Origin: Halichondria panicea
Taxonomy: Eukaryota > Porifera > Demospongiae > Suberitida > Halichondriidae
Reading direction: 5' to 3'
Assembly: GCF_963675165.1 (NCBI RefSeq)
Contig: NC_087382.1
Coordinates: forward strand, 3,821,963 to 3,885,962
DNA length: 64,000 bases
The notes under the pieces were generated by a model. The model was not told the origin of the DNA, ran no database searches, and worked only from the letters and a program-made list of their open reading frames with translations. Positions 34,201 to 44,756 of this stretch are shown here, piece by piece. The translations under genes and the position numbers were made by a program. Numbering within the stretch: the first letter of the stretch is position 1; each line of letters starts with the position of its first letter.

Positions 34201-35209
34201 ACTCGATTCGACTATTGAAAGCATAAATGGGACGATCATTCTTACTGACAATATTCATTCCAGTGAATGTTACATTTGATTGCGATATGTTCAAACTGGC
34301 CATGTTATTAGTAATGTCAGTGTTGTTGATGGACACACTGCCTGAGTAAACACTAATCACTCCACCATAGTCAGCACTGTTGTTTGTCAGTTCACTGTTG
34401 GAGATGGACACACTACTGCCTGAGTAAACAGCAATCACTCCACCATATCGAGAAGCTATGTTAAATGTAAAGTTACACCAAGTGATCACTACAGTACCAG
34501 ATATCACTACTGCTCCTCCGTTCCCAGCACTGTTGTAGTTGAACTTTGTGTTGTTGATCAGAGAGTTGTTTGATACAATGTCAACTGCACCTCCATCATT
34601 TCTAATGAACACACTATTTGTTATGTACACATCATCAGCCTCAACGTGCAGTGCCCGACCAATGTTGTTCATAAAGGGAGTGCTCTCAACTGTTGCAGTT
34701 TGAGTATTAGTAATCTTAACGAGATATTTTTCCGCTTGATTGAGTAATACAAAGTCTGAAAAGTAGCAGTCTTTAATGTACACATCATTGGCACCATCAA
34801 TGATCAAACCTTGATGATGTGAGTTTTGTGGTCCAACATTTAGCCCAACGAAACCCAAGCATTCAATATTCAATTTGGTAATACTAACAAAACGTATCGC
34901 ACCGTTGCTATGGAATCCAACTACAGTTGTACTTGTGTTCTGGCAGGTGATTTGCACATGTGAGAAGTTACAAATCAATAACTGCTCAGTTAACACATGA
35001 TGTCCAGGTAGAAAGCTCAAGGTGAGATTGTCTCCACTAGATAACAGGTCTGTTTGAACAAGCTGCTCGAGAGTGAAACAAGTTCCATTTCGATAGTCAT
35101 GACACAAGTCGGTTGAATCCACTGGCACAATGTGATAGTGCTCACTCCTGGTAACAGTAGCTAGGCTCAGCAGCAGCACTAACCAGCTGAGAATACTTCT
35201 AGACAGCAT
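31268..35209 (-). CDS. Beta-helix repeat, multipass membrane receptor-like protein, copy 4 (short ectodomain)
   Basis: One open frame of 1313 codons. The signal peptide and N-terminal region match the other copies, but only about three strong GGAI-type repeats remain. One repeat is fused cleanly into the following region (GGVISVYSGSVSINNTDITN), as expected from an in-frame deletion by recombination between repeats. The looser GGGI repeats, Cys-rich segment, membrane helices (from about residue 846) and tail are complete. A four-codon gap occurs in the loop after the third long helix (LSKYFAKLL where others have LSKYFDSFAKLL). It is probably functional, with a much shorter outer domain. Confidence 0.87.
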   Translation of the reverse strand: MLSRSILSWLVLLLSLATVTRSEHYHIVPVDSTDLCHDYRNGTCFTLEQLVQTDLLSSGDNLTLSFLPGHHVLTEQLLICNFSHVQITCQNTSTTVVGFHSNGAIRFVSITKLNIECLGFVGLNVGPQNSHHQGLIIDGANDVYIKDCYFSDFVLLNQAEKYLVKITNTQTATVESTPFMNNIGRALHVEADDVYITNSVFIRNDGGAVDIVSNNSLINNTKFNYNSAGNGGAVVISGTVVITWCNFTFNIASRYGGVIAVYSGSSVSISNSELTNNSADYGGVISVYSGSVSINNTDITNNMASLNISQSNVTFTGMNIVSKNDRPIYAFNSRIEFNGPTTLSNNHGMFGGAISSDQSQIYINTKGVIITNNTATSGGGIFLRESTLLVNEPIKIYHNTAQDGGGIYAYSSRVEFQSVQMVDEYGRPLPPNKQSGIAHNIAENNGGGIIAVSSTIELTHSHVNIDSNTAKASGGGVYLQQSSKLYLLKKDGEHYWSQNRYVKLIINNNLAQYGGGIFVADDTESSACKGGATETETIFADCFIQTINLYGQIYSDVNHFNTFMTKNTVTQSGADIYGGLLDRCTASQNAEYHISSNGLDYIQNTVNSSIEPLSISSRPVQVILCNYSQYDYGSIKKGHTFTISVMAVDQVGNPMNATIRSSVVSGSGRDRFKEGQAKHEIGNQCTELEYNVFSQDNSAQVELYAEGPCNNMGISKQLINISFELCTCPSGLKPIQSDIECKCDCDPELQQGYQITNCSEENGTIKLESDNNIWIKVINTTDETGYVVSNCAFDYCVQKPFNISLSNPDEQCAYNRRGVLCGECEPGLSLVLATSNCKECSNLYLLLLIPFALTGILLVALILMLNITIATGNIHGLIFYANIVAANRAIFFSSLNNFLTVFVSWVNLDLGIETCFYNGMNSQGKVLLQLVFSAYLFLLMFFIIILSKYFAKLLSNRNPVAALGTLILLSYSKLLRFVIAALQHRVLDYPDGTSDIVWLFDGNVQYFARDHLPRFVAAAIILIAGVMFTVLLFFGQWFPRCSKVMIWTKNTKYSGFMDAYHAPFTPKHRYWVGLLLFALIIHNLVAAVAVDTYLPILSAGVLSVGLIVWKLLNNRLYKSKFCDSLETLYLFDVAILAFGTFYVKDTNKDQSVLANTSMAISFTLFVTTLCYHFYQVVLKKSNTWLKIEDTIRNLRAGAADMRLRRANNAREMYQLVADENDEDELLEAVDDYEQRDALNPPYTDGAVEEADPDRYITPPIIRPATRPDQLRLSYMDDLAPLTTEDYRPAPPPLRVNHRPAVTHTEIGHIRNEV

Positions 35210-35679
35210 ATCTGAAGTTGTATGATGGTTACTATATAATTATTATGATTATGTTGCACGCAAATGGCTATATAAATAGCTGCATACCGTCTAGTGCAAA
35301 TTATAATCTTCAACTCACTGTTTAATGGATGTTGCACGCTTTTTTGTTTCGATACTTTTGCAATAATCAACAAGCGCTCTTTCACATCTAGAATTGAACT
35401 AATTATGGTAATTATATAGAGATGTGTATCTATACAGGAGTGCATGAATAGGAGTATACGTATCAAACACATTCCTTTCCAGGCTTTCCTCTTGCTACGT
35501 CACAAATACTTGTAGTTGTATAAACTGTGAAGTATAGGAAATGTACCTATAACTAACCACATGCACACCATGTGTGTATTCACACTAGAGTAAGTCGCCG
35601 AACTCCGTCAGACATCAAAGTGTGTCAGGTAAAAGGGCGTGTAACGCACAAACAAACAAGACTGATTCAAACTAATTAC
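35210..35679 (-). promoter_or_regulatory. Conserved 5' flank of copy 4 with likely leader intron
   Basis: Near-identical to the copy 3 flank, with the same GTGAGT donor after CCATTAAACA (about 35320) and TTCAG acceptor before ATATG, followed by the same foldback insertion site (AATTAC). Confidence 0.4.
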
Positions 35680-36216
35680 TACGGTGGGCCTGAGGTATAC
35701 ACCTACTCCATTTTGCATTTGCGGTTCATTTCGCATGCGCTTCTGCAGTTGGCTTCTGCTGTTGGCTTCTGCAGTTGGCAGTTGACTTTTGCAGTTGGCT
35801 TTTGCAGTTGGCTTTTGCAGTTGTCTTTTGCAGTTGGCTTATGCAGTTGACTTTTGCAGTTGGCTTTTGCAGTTGGCTTTTGCAGTTGGAAGTTGACTTT
35901 TGCAGTTGCTCAACCACAATGATCACAATTCCATATGATTTACAGCATTAAGGACATAGAAATATTGTACAGCAGAACCTAGAAATGCTGCATGATAGCA
36001 AGCCTGTATAACAGGTCACCATAATAATTTATTATATAATAATAATTAGAACAACATATATTTCTTAATAAGAAACAGGCAAGCCAATGATTATGCTGGC
36101 TAGCTACCTGTGTCTAATATCTCTGCTGTGTCTGTCTGCGCATGTTTGAACAATTATTTGTAAGGTCTCCACGAGTAAAAATATTTCATCAACAATGTCT
36201 GCATAGTCCTATTACC
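35680..36216. mobile_element. Foldback element, right half lost
   Basis: Matches 29575 to about 30130 of the intact element, including the 13-bp repeats. It has a 33-bp internal loss (ATCAACA joined to ATGTCTGC) and then stops at CCTATTACCCC, where a different tandem repeat begins. The right inverted arm is absent. Confidence 0.75.
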
Positions 36217-36425
36217 CCGGCTAGTATATATATTAAAGCTAGCCTCCTTCACAGGCCTTGGATTGAGGCTAGTATATAAAGCTAGCCTCCTTCACATGCA
36301 GGCCTTGGATTGAGGCTAGTATATATAAAGCTAGCCTCCTTCACAGGTCTTGGATTGAGGCTAGTATATAAAGCTATAGCCTCCTTCACAGGCCTTGGAT
36401 TGAGGTTAGTATATATAGCTGGTTT
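36217..36425. repeat. Tandem repeat, four units of about 45-55 bp
   Basis: Units contain AGCCTCCTTCACAGGCCTTG, GATTGAGGCTAGTATATA and AAAGCT. Spacers 1 and 2 have a single copy of this word at the matching place (about 9710 and 20985), so the expansion is specific to spacer 4. Confidence 0.8.
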
Positions 36426-36429
36426 CGGC

Positions 36430-36690
36430 TGTAAAGTTAAATATTGTTTATAGTGCAGATTATAGTCTTCAACTTACGTTTAACGGATGTCACTTTTTTT
36501 TGTTTCACTACACTTTTGCTATTTTCCACATGCATGCAACTGCTCTTGTATAATTATTCAACCACCTCTCCCTGTTTTGAGGTAGACTCAGTACTTGCTG
36601 TGTGGTTCCTCTAAATATAGAGTCCAGAGTATCCTGTTTGGAAAACGTTAAAAGTATTGAGACTCCCACATCGTGAGATATGTACTATTA
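36430..36690 (-). pseudogene. Protein-like exon relic of unknown gene, spacer 4
   Basis: Homologous to 9690-9990 and 21010-21256 but with more indels. The ACTTACGTTTAA end shows the donor changed to GTAAGT. Confidence 0.3.
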
Positions 36691-37833
36691 CATGCCAGTT
36701 TTGATTGAAACAAGATACTCCAATTAACAATGTACTGCATTGACTCTTATAATTTCATACATTACACATCGGTACATATATTGGTACATACGTAACTATA
36801 CAATGCTTTAATGTAATCAAGACATGAAAGATGATGAACTCAAGCACCATGCAGGTCTCCTGTGTGCCCCCTGGTGAGTACAGACCCCCCACTGTGGGGC
36901 TATCAGTGACATGTTCATAGATAAACCTGAGAATCTTTCTCTATGTGAGGCCCTCTATTTATTAGCTGTATATACACATTTGTCTTATCTATATCTATAC
37001 TAATTGACTGCATGGAAACATGCAAACTCATTCCTCATTCGATGCGCATTGTAATTCCAATGTTCTACTATATACGGCCGTAATGACATATCTCTTGGAG
37101 AGTTCCTGCATTGATACTGCTTCAGGTGTGTGTGTGTGTGTGTGTGTGTGTGCCATGGCTCATGTGCGTATAGTCATGGTAATGTGCACACACTTAACTA
37201 TATATGGCCATGCTAATTGAAGCCATCTATCACATGCCAATTACTGTAAATAATAATACTCCCACATAACGGCATGTCATGTCACTACCACAAGTGCATG
37301 TGACAGCGATAGAAGGGCCTAGCTGGGGAGAATATTGCATTTTGGATTTCAAAACACTGCCTGCATCAATAGTAATATACTACCTCGTAATATTACAATT
37401 TGTATTACAAATTGTATTCCTCTCTTTGCACTCAAAACATATACCTTAGAATGTTTATGTTTTGAGTGCAAAGAGAGGATTACACAATCACTGTAACACA
37501 CACACACTTGACCCAGATTACTGGCTTCAAATACTATAGCTACGTGATTCATGCATTGTCAGCAATCCACATCAACATGCAACACAATTGATATCCCCAT
37601 TGCCTGGCAACAACGACGGTATCTATGCTTGGCTGGCCTGCAAATGTTGCGACTAGGTGCAGCTTAATTTGTCAGAGAACATTTCTTAAGCCCTATTGGA
37701 TGTACTCAACTGCTCAGCGCTGTGACATTTGTTTATGGTGGCCACCCCAACAGTGGCTGTTATCATTTCCCACTCATTTTCAGGGACCTCAGTGATCTTA
37801 TCATGTAATACAGGTGGAAATATAATTTTACTT
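36691..37833. other. Spacer 4 segment without gene
   Basis: No gene seen. It is homologous to spacers 1 and 2. The empty Helitron site AACTATATATGGCC is at about 37194-37207. A short inverted duplication unique to this spacer lies at about 37407-37440 and 37456-37483 (CCTCTCTTTGCACTCAAAAC and its complement). Confidence 0.6.
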
Positions 37834-37993
37834 GCAGTAGCCTAGAAAGATGAGGGGCTCCAGGGGCTGGAGCCCCTCATCTTTCTAGGCTATTAAGTAT
37901 AGAGATGAATTATCAAGCTGCACAATGTAGATAGCGGTATTTTTATCCATTCAAAAAACTAGAGCCTCCCTTTGAGAATTACCTACGCCACTA
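37834..37993. mobile_element. Small MITE with perfect hairpin
   Basis: Family of 13326. Bases 37838-37892 form a perfect hairpin with 25-bp arms (TAGCCTAGAAAGATGAGGGG and on) and a 5-base loop. Confidence 0.6.
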
Positions 37994-38063
37994 ACTAGGG
38001 AGATTTTGTAGCTTATATATATAGCCTCATTAGACATTGACATTGACCAATAATTTGTTTCTT

Positions 38064-38250
38064 GATTGTGGTGGACGATATTCTGTCAGAAAAATCACTC
38101 AAGCACAAACCAATTGCACATGCAGATTGTGTTAGAATTGTCCCCACAGAGTGGAGAGTGTGTTCTATATCGTATCAGACAGAAGCTGAAGCGATACATA
38201 CTGGAATATATTACACATCGAGGATCTTGGCAAAGATCCTTGGTGCGTAT
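38064..38250 (+). pseudogene. PIKfyve-like kinase fragment, spacer 4
   Basis: Nearly identical to the spacer 1 fragment (ILAKILGAYSIGF, RIRQKLKRYILEYITH in a shifted frame). It is followed by the same inverted segment (about 38263-38467). The FDLKGS exon is absent. Confidence 0.5.
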
Positions 38251-38262
38251 AGTATTGGGTTC

Positions 38263-38467
38263 ATCAGTACACAGGGGTACACGTACACTGGGTTGCAGCA
38301 AATTGCTGGAGGAGAAGAACATGTTATTAATATAATATAGGACTCGGACACTTGCTATATACTCGACATACTACAGAAGTGATTTCATGCAGGCTTCTAA
38401 ATCGTGTGCTACTAAATCAGCTGACGGTTAGTTTAAATAAGTATCACATACATCGAAGGTAGTTCGT
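38263..38467 (-). pseudogene. Inverted piece of the PIKfyve-like fragment, spacer 4
   Basis: Reverse complement of about 23176-23374 in spacer 2, with the same joints as spacer 1 (GGGTTC on the left, GTACCGGTTCC on the right). Confidence 0.6.
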
Positions 38468-38828
38468 ACCGGTTCCTCAAAGCGATTGGACGTTCAAGCG
38501 ATGGATTATAGTTATATACAAAATTAATTGTACAGTACATTATTGCGGTATTGTTTTTTAGTCATTATGCGTTGTCAGTGTAGTACGTAGCAGCAAGCAG
38601 AATTGAATGTGTTGTGTCATGTCCTCCTCTTTACGTAAAGGTGCTCTACTTCTTGGATCCCGTTCGATGTATGTGTTTACTGGTTGGCCACTTACATGTA
38701 ACTATAGGCATCACCTAATGCAGGTACTGTCCTGACAGTAAAGCCACCAAGTATAATTATATGAACATTGGGTTCATTTGATCTACATAAAAGATGTGGT
38801 CTTGCTCTTTGGCTACTGTAAGTACATA

Positions 38829-39950
38829 CACTGATATAGATACGATAGTGGTATTGGTGTTGTGCACTGATATAGATACGATAGTGGTATTGGTGTTGTG
38901 CACTGATATAGATACGATAGTGGTATTGGTGTTGTGCACTGATATAGATACGATAGTGGTATTGGTGTTGTGCACTGATATAGATACGATAGTGGTATTG
39001 GTGTTGTGCACTGATATAGATACGATAGTGGTATTGGTGTTGTGCACTGATATAGATACGATAGTGGTATTGGTGTTGTGCACTGATATAGATACGAGTG
39101 GTATTGGTGTTGTGCACTGATATAGATACGATAGTGGTATATTGGTGTTGTGCACTGATATAGATACGATAGTGGTATTGGTATTGTGCACTGATATAGA
39201 TACGATAGTGGTATTGGTGTTGTGCACTGATATAGATACGATAGTGGTATTGGTGTTGTGCACTGATATAGATACGATAGTGGTATTGGTATTGTGCACT
39301 GATATAGATACGATAGTGGTATTGGTGTTGTGCACTGATATAGATACGATAGTGGTATATTGGTGTTGTGCACTGATATAGATACGATAGTGGTATTGGT
39401 GTTGTGCACTGATATAGATACGATAGTGGTATTGGTGTTGTGCACTGATATAGATACGAGTGGTATTGGTGTTGTGCACTGATATAGATACGATAGTGGT
39501 ATTGGTGTTGTGCACTGATATAGATACGATAGTGGTATTGGTGTTGTGCACTGATATAGATACGATAGTGGTATATTGGTGCTGTGCACTGATATAGATA
39601 CGATAGTGGTATTGGTGTTGTGCACTGATATAGATACGATAGTGGTATATTGGTGTTGTGCACTGATATAGATACGATAGTGGTATTGGTGTTGTGCACT
39701 GATATAGATACGATAGTGGTATTGGTGTTGTGCACTGATATAGATACGAGTGGTATTGGTGTTGTGCACTGATATAGATACGATAGTGGTATTGGTGTTG
39801 TGCACTGATATAGATACGATAGTGGTATATTGGTGCTGTGCACTGATATAGATACGATAGTGGTATTGGTGTTGTGCACTGATATAGATACGATAGTGGT
39901 ATTGGTGTTGTGCACTGATATAGATACGATAGTGGTATATTGGTGTTGTG
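38829..39950. repeat. 36-bp minisatellite, about 31 copies with variant units
   Basis: Same unit as 14321-14680. Most units are 36 bp. Variants are a 38-bp unit (TATATTGG), a 38-bp unit with GCTGTG, a 33-bp unit (GATACGAGTGG) and a GTATTGTG unit. The order of variants in the second half repeats with a period of about eight units. Frames of 330-407 codons on the minus strand come from this array alone and are rejected as genes. Confidence 0.95.
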
Positions 39951-40530
39951 CACTGAGTGTATGAATTGATCTAGACTTGTGGTCTTTGTATTGTCAACAC
40001 AATTACTGCTTTGTTTTCATATCATCTTGTGTCGTAATTGACCTCATATAATGTACATGCATAATTATCTTGTTAGCCAACATTATAGCTTGTTGCCTAG
40101 TGAGTGGGCAGATCAAAGCAATCCAGTGCTCTGTATATGGCATAATACCAAGGACATGAAGAGAAGAGGGCATTCAACTACAATCTATCCTATTACAAAT
40201 GGGTGGTGGTTTATGTACAAATGGGCGGGGGTTTATGTCTAAAAGTAGTAAAGAATGTATTGCACGCCCACTTTATTCCCTAGTGGGCAGTGGCTAAATC
40301 ATGGCTAAATATAGCATATTCTGCTGACTCATCAATAATACGACGCATACGCAGTATACATTGTGAGTTGCATACCCTCTTCTCTTCATACACCCTTGCT
40401 AATGCATAGCAACCATTTTTATCTCTACAAAAATAATCTCTTAAACTAGTGACATAAACAATTACCAACAACAGTAACTGTTGGAACTACTATTCTTACA
40501 TGATAAGGTACCTCAGCTAAATAAAACAGT
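39951..40530. other. 3' flank of copy 5
   Basis: No gene seen. About 40095-40145 matches the 3' flank of copy 1. About 40410-40530 is the 3' flank block common to copies 2 and 5 (ATAGCAACCATTTTTATCTC). Confidence 0.55.
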
Positions 40531-43500
40531 TCACACTTCATTGTGTATGGGGCCGATTTCTGTGTGTGTAACAGCAGGACAATGGTTGACTCTTGGAGGG
40601 GGAGGGGCTGGTCTGTAGTCCTCTGTGGTGAGGGGGGCTAGTACGTCCAGGGCAGGCTCTCTTAGTTGGTCCGGCCTCGTGGCTGGTCTGATGATGGGAG
40701 GAGTGATGTAACGATCAGGGTCAGCTTCTCTGACGGCTCCATCAGTGTAAGGTAGGTTCAAGGCATCTCTTTGTTCATAGTCATCTACTGCTTCGAGTAA
40801 TTCATCTTCATCATTTTCATCGGCTACCTGCTGATACATTTCCCAGTCATTGTTAGCTCGTCGGAGTCTCATGTCTGCAGCACCAGCTCGTAAGTTTCTT
40901 ATGGTGTCCTCTACCTTCAGCCATGTATTGCTCTTCTTGAGCACGAATTGGTAACAATGGTAGCAGAGGGTTGTCACAAATAAGGTGAATGATATAGCCA
41001 TTGAAGTATTGGCTAGTGCTGACTGACTGTTCTTGGTGTCTTTGACATAGGAGGTGCCAAATGCAAGCATAACAATATTGAGTAGATAGAGAGTTTCGAG
41101 GGAATCACAAAACTTACTTTTATACAAACGATTATTCAGTAGTTTCCAGCTGATCAGTCCAACTGATAGAACCTCAGCTGATAAAATAGGGAGAAACGTG
41201 TCTGGAGCCATAGCAGTGATAAGATTATGTGTAATCAAGGCAAAGAGAAGCAGTCCCACCCAGTAGCGATGCTTGGGAGTGAATGGAGCATGGTAAGCAT
41301 CCATGAAGCCAAAATACTTCGTATTCTTGGTCCATATCATAACCCTGGAACAGTGTGGAAACCATTGTCCAAAAAAGAGCAGTACAGTGAACATTACACC
41401 AGCAATGAGGATAATGGCTGCAGCAACAAACCGAGGGAGGTGATCGCGAGTGAAATATTGCACATTGCCGTCGTACACCCAAACTATATAACTTGTACCA
41501 TCAGGATAATCCAAGACCCTGTATTGCAGTGCAGCAATGACAGATCGTAAGAGTTTGGAGTAAGAGAGTAGGACGAGTGTACCTAAGGCAGCAACTGGGT
41601 TCCTGTTTGAGAGGAGCTTTGCAAATGAGTCAAAATATTTGCTTAAAATGATAATAAAAAACATTAGAAGAAACAAGTAAGCGGAAAAGACAAGTTGAAG
41701 GAGTACTTTCCCTTGAGAGTTCATTCCATTGTAAAAGCATGTTTCAATTCCCAAGTCAAGATTCACCCATGATACAAAAACTGTTAAAAAGTTGTTTAAA
41801 CTAGAAAAGAAAATTGCTCTATTAGCAGCTACTATGTTGGCATAAAAAATGAGGCCATGAATATTTCCAGTTGCTATAGTGATGTTGAGCACGAGAATTA
41901 AAGCAACTAGCAATATGCCAGCCAGCGCAAATGGTATTAGTAGAAGAAGGTACAGATTAGAGCACACTTTACAGTTTGACGTAGCCAACATAAGACTGAG
42001 TCCTGGTTCACATTCTCCACACAAGACACCACTTCGATTGTAAGCACACTGTTCGTCAGGGTTACTTAGACTGATGTTGACTGGTTTTTGCACGCAATAG
42101 TCAAGTGTACAGCTGCTAACAACATACCCTGTTTTATTGGTGGTATTTATTACTTCGATCCATGTGTTGTTATTTCTTTCCAGCGTTATAGTTTCTTTTT
42201 CCTCAAAACATTTTGTTATCTGATATCCTAGTTGCAAGTCTGGATCACAGTCACACTTGCACTCAATATCAGACTGAATTGGCTGAAGTCCACTAGGGCA
42301 TGTGCAGAGTTCAAAAGAAATATTGATCAGTTGTTTTGAAATTCCCATATTGTTGCACGGACCCTCGGCATAGAGTTCCACTTGAGCAGAGCTGTCTTGT
42401 GAGAATACATTGTACTTTAATTCTGTGCACTGATTGCCAACTTTCTGTTCAGCCTGTCCTTCTTTAAGACGACCAACTCCACTCGTAGTGACAACAAAAC
42501 TGCGAATAGTGGCATTTATTGGATTTCCAACTTGGTCAACAGCTATAACACTGACTTTAAATGTGTGTCCCTTTCTTGTTGAAATAATACTGTAGTCATT
42601 TTTGCAAAAAATTACCTGAACAGGCCTAGAGGAGATTGATAATTTGGTGGAGGATTTTATGATGTTATTTATGTAGTCTAATATAGATCCATTTGAAGAA
42701 ATTTGATATTCAGCACTTTGACTTATTGTACACCTGTCCAACAGACCTCGGTAGATATCTGCTCCTGACTGGGTAGCCGTGTTGTTAGTCATGAATGTGT
42801 TGAAATAGTTTGAATCAGAGCGGGACTCATACAGTTTAATTGTTTGAATGAAGCAGTCAGCAAAAATAGTTCGAGTTGCATCATCTTCTGTGGCCCTCCT
42901 GCAGGCACCACTTTGTGTGTCATCTGCCACAAATATCCCCCCTCCGTACTGAGCCAGGTTGTTGTTAATCATTAGCTTAACATATCGATCCTGAGCCCTT
43001 TCTTCATTCGTTTTAAATAGGTACAGTTTCGAACTTTGCTGTAGATACACTCCACCTCCACTAGTGTTAGCTGTGTTTGAGTCAATGTTGACATGTGATT
43101 GAGTTAGTTTAATAGTTGATGATACTGCATGTATACCTCCACCATTCTCAGCAATGTTGTGAGAAATCTCACTCTGTGTATTTGAAGGAAGTGGCCTACC
43201 ATTATGATATGCATTTTTCATCTGCACTTGATTGGAACTCAACTCTACTGGAATATGCATAAATCCCCCCACCATCTTGTGCTGTGTTGTGATAGATATT
43301 TATTGGCTCATTTACAAAGAGTGTACTCTCTCTCAGAAATATCCCTCCTCCAGAGGTAGCTGTGTTGTTGGTGATGATCACTCCTTCTGTGTTAATATCT
43401 ATTTGACTCTGGTCAGCACTGATGGCTCCACCAAACACACCATGATTGTTACTCAGTGTTGTAGGTCCATTAAACTCGATTCGACTATTGAAAGCATAAA

Positions 43501-44289
43501 TGGGACGACCATTGTTACTGACAATATTCATTCCAGTGAATATTACGTTTGATTGCGAAATGTTCAAACTGGCCATGTTATTAGTAATGTCAGTGTTGAT
43601 GATTATCAAGGTGGAAGATTGGGAGACATCAATTACCCCACTCTCATTAGCTCTGTTGTTTGTCAGCTCACTGTTGGAGATGGACACACTACCTGAGCCA
43701 ACAATCGCTCCACCTCGATAGCCAGCACTGTTGTGTGTCAGCTCACTGTTGGAGATGGACACACTGCCTGAGTAGAAAACATAAATCGCTCCACCAGAAG
43801 AGTCAGCACTGTTGTGTGTCAGCTCACTGTTGGAGATAGACACACTACCTGAGTTAACACCAATCGCTCCACCACCCCAGCCAGCACTATTGTTTGTCAG
43901 CTCACTGTTGGAGATGGACACACTACTTGAGACAACAAAAATCGCTCCACCAGAGTGAGCACTGTTATTTGTAAGCTCACTGTTGAAGATGGACACACTA
44001 CTACCTAAGTCAACATAAATGGCTCCACCCCACATAGAAGCTTTGTTATTTGTGAAGTTACACCAAGTGATCACTACAGTACCAGATACCACTTCTACTG
44101 CTCCTTCGTTCAAGTCCGAGAAGTAGCAGTCTTTGATGTAAACATCGCGAGAATCGTCAATGGTCAATCCTTGATGTGAGTTCTGTGGTCCAACATTTGC
44201 TCCAACGAAACCCAAACGTTTAATATTCAATTTGGTAATACTAACAAAAATAATCGCACTAACCAGCTGAGATTACTTCTAGACAGCAT
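40531..44289 (-). pseudogene. Beta-helix multipass receptor-like gene, copy 5, decayed
   Basis: The signal-peptide start survives (MLSRSNLSWLV at 44289), but about 95 codons are then deleted and the frame meets a stop (LFLLVLPN then TGA). The body resumes at about 44230. A second, in-frame deletion joins DCYFSDL to NEGAVEVVSG, removing about 85 codons. Six or so GGAI repeats follow. One extra T near 43229 (GCACTTGATTGG instead of GCACTGATTGG) shifts the frame and divides the rest. From 43200 to 40531 the lower ectodomain, Cys-rich segment, membrane helices and tail are open. It cannot make the full protein from its own start; an internal start would lack the signal peptide. Confidence 0.85.
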
Positions 44290-44383
44290 ATCTGAGGTAC
44301 ATAATTGTATAATTATATGATATGCTGCTCCCTGGATATAGTTACAGCCGCAGTGTACATTGCATATCCTATATATATAGTGG

Positions 44384-44749
44384 ATACTGTGTTTTGCAAG
44401 TTGCTTGTCATTGTGCACAGTAAATGGGCGTTGTCTATAGTACTACTGTGGTTACTAGATTTAATCGGGAATGTGCTGCCTCATAACTTTCTTTATGTCC
44501 TCTAATCTCTACCTGCTCTTTAGTGCACTTCTATAACTAAAACAACTGCCATACTGGCTCAAATCAACAGAGGTATAGCAAGTCAACAGAGTACTGCATG
44601 TGCATATACACTAACAGCTTAGCTAACTAAGTTAGCAAATATATTTTTTTTTGCTGAATAGACACATTCACTTTACTACAGACTCAGTAGTGCTATAGAC
44701 AACGCCCATTTACTGTGCACAATGACAAGCAACTTGCAAAACACAGTAT
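44384..44749. repeat. 65-bp inverted repeat, 236 bp apart
   Basis: Bases 44384-44448 (ACTGTGTTTTGCAAGTTGCT and on) are the reverse complement of 44685-44749 with one mismatch. They lie immediately upstream of the copy 5 remnant and may be the ends of a small mobile element. Confidence 0.85.
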
Positions 44750-44756
44750 AATACTC

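Noticed and set aside
38829..39950. Regular 36-bp repeats resembling CRISPR repeat length
   Set aside because: No unique spacers between units, animal context and no cas genes; it is a head-to-tail minisatellite.
38692..39953. Minus-strand open frames of 330-407 codons (repeating HNTNTTIVSISV)
   Set aside because: They come entirely from the 36-bp minisatellite; three frames and both strands are open, and variant units change frame inside them.
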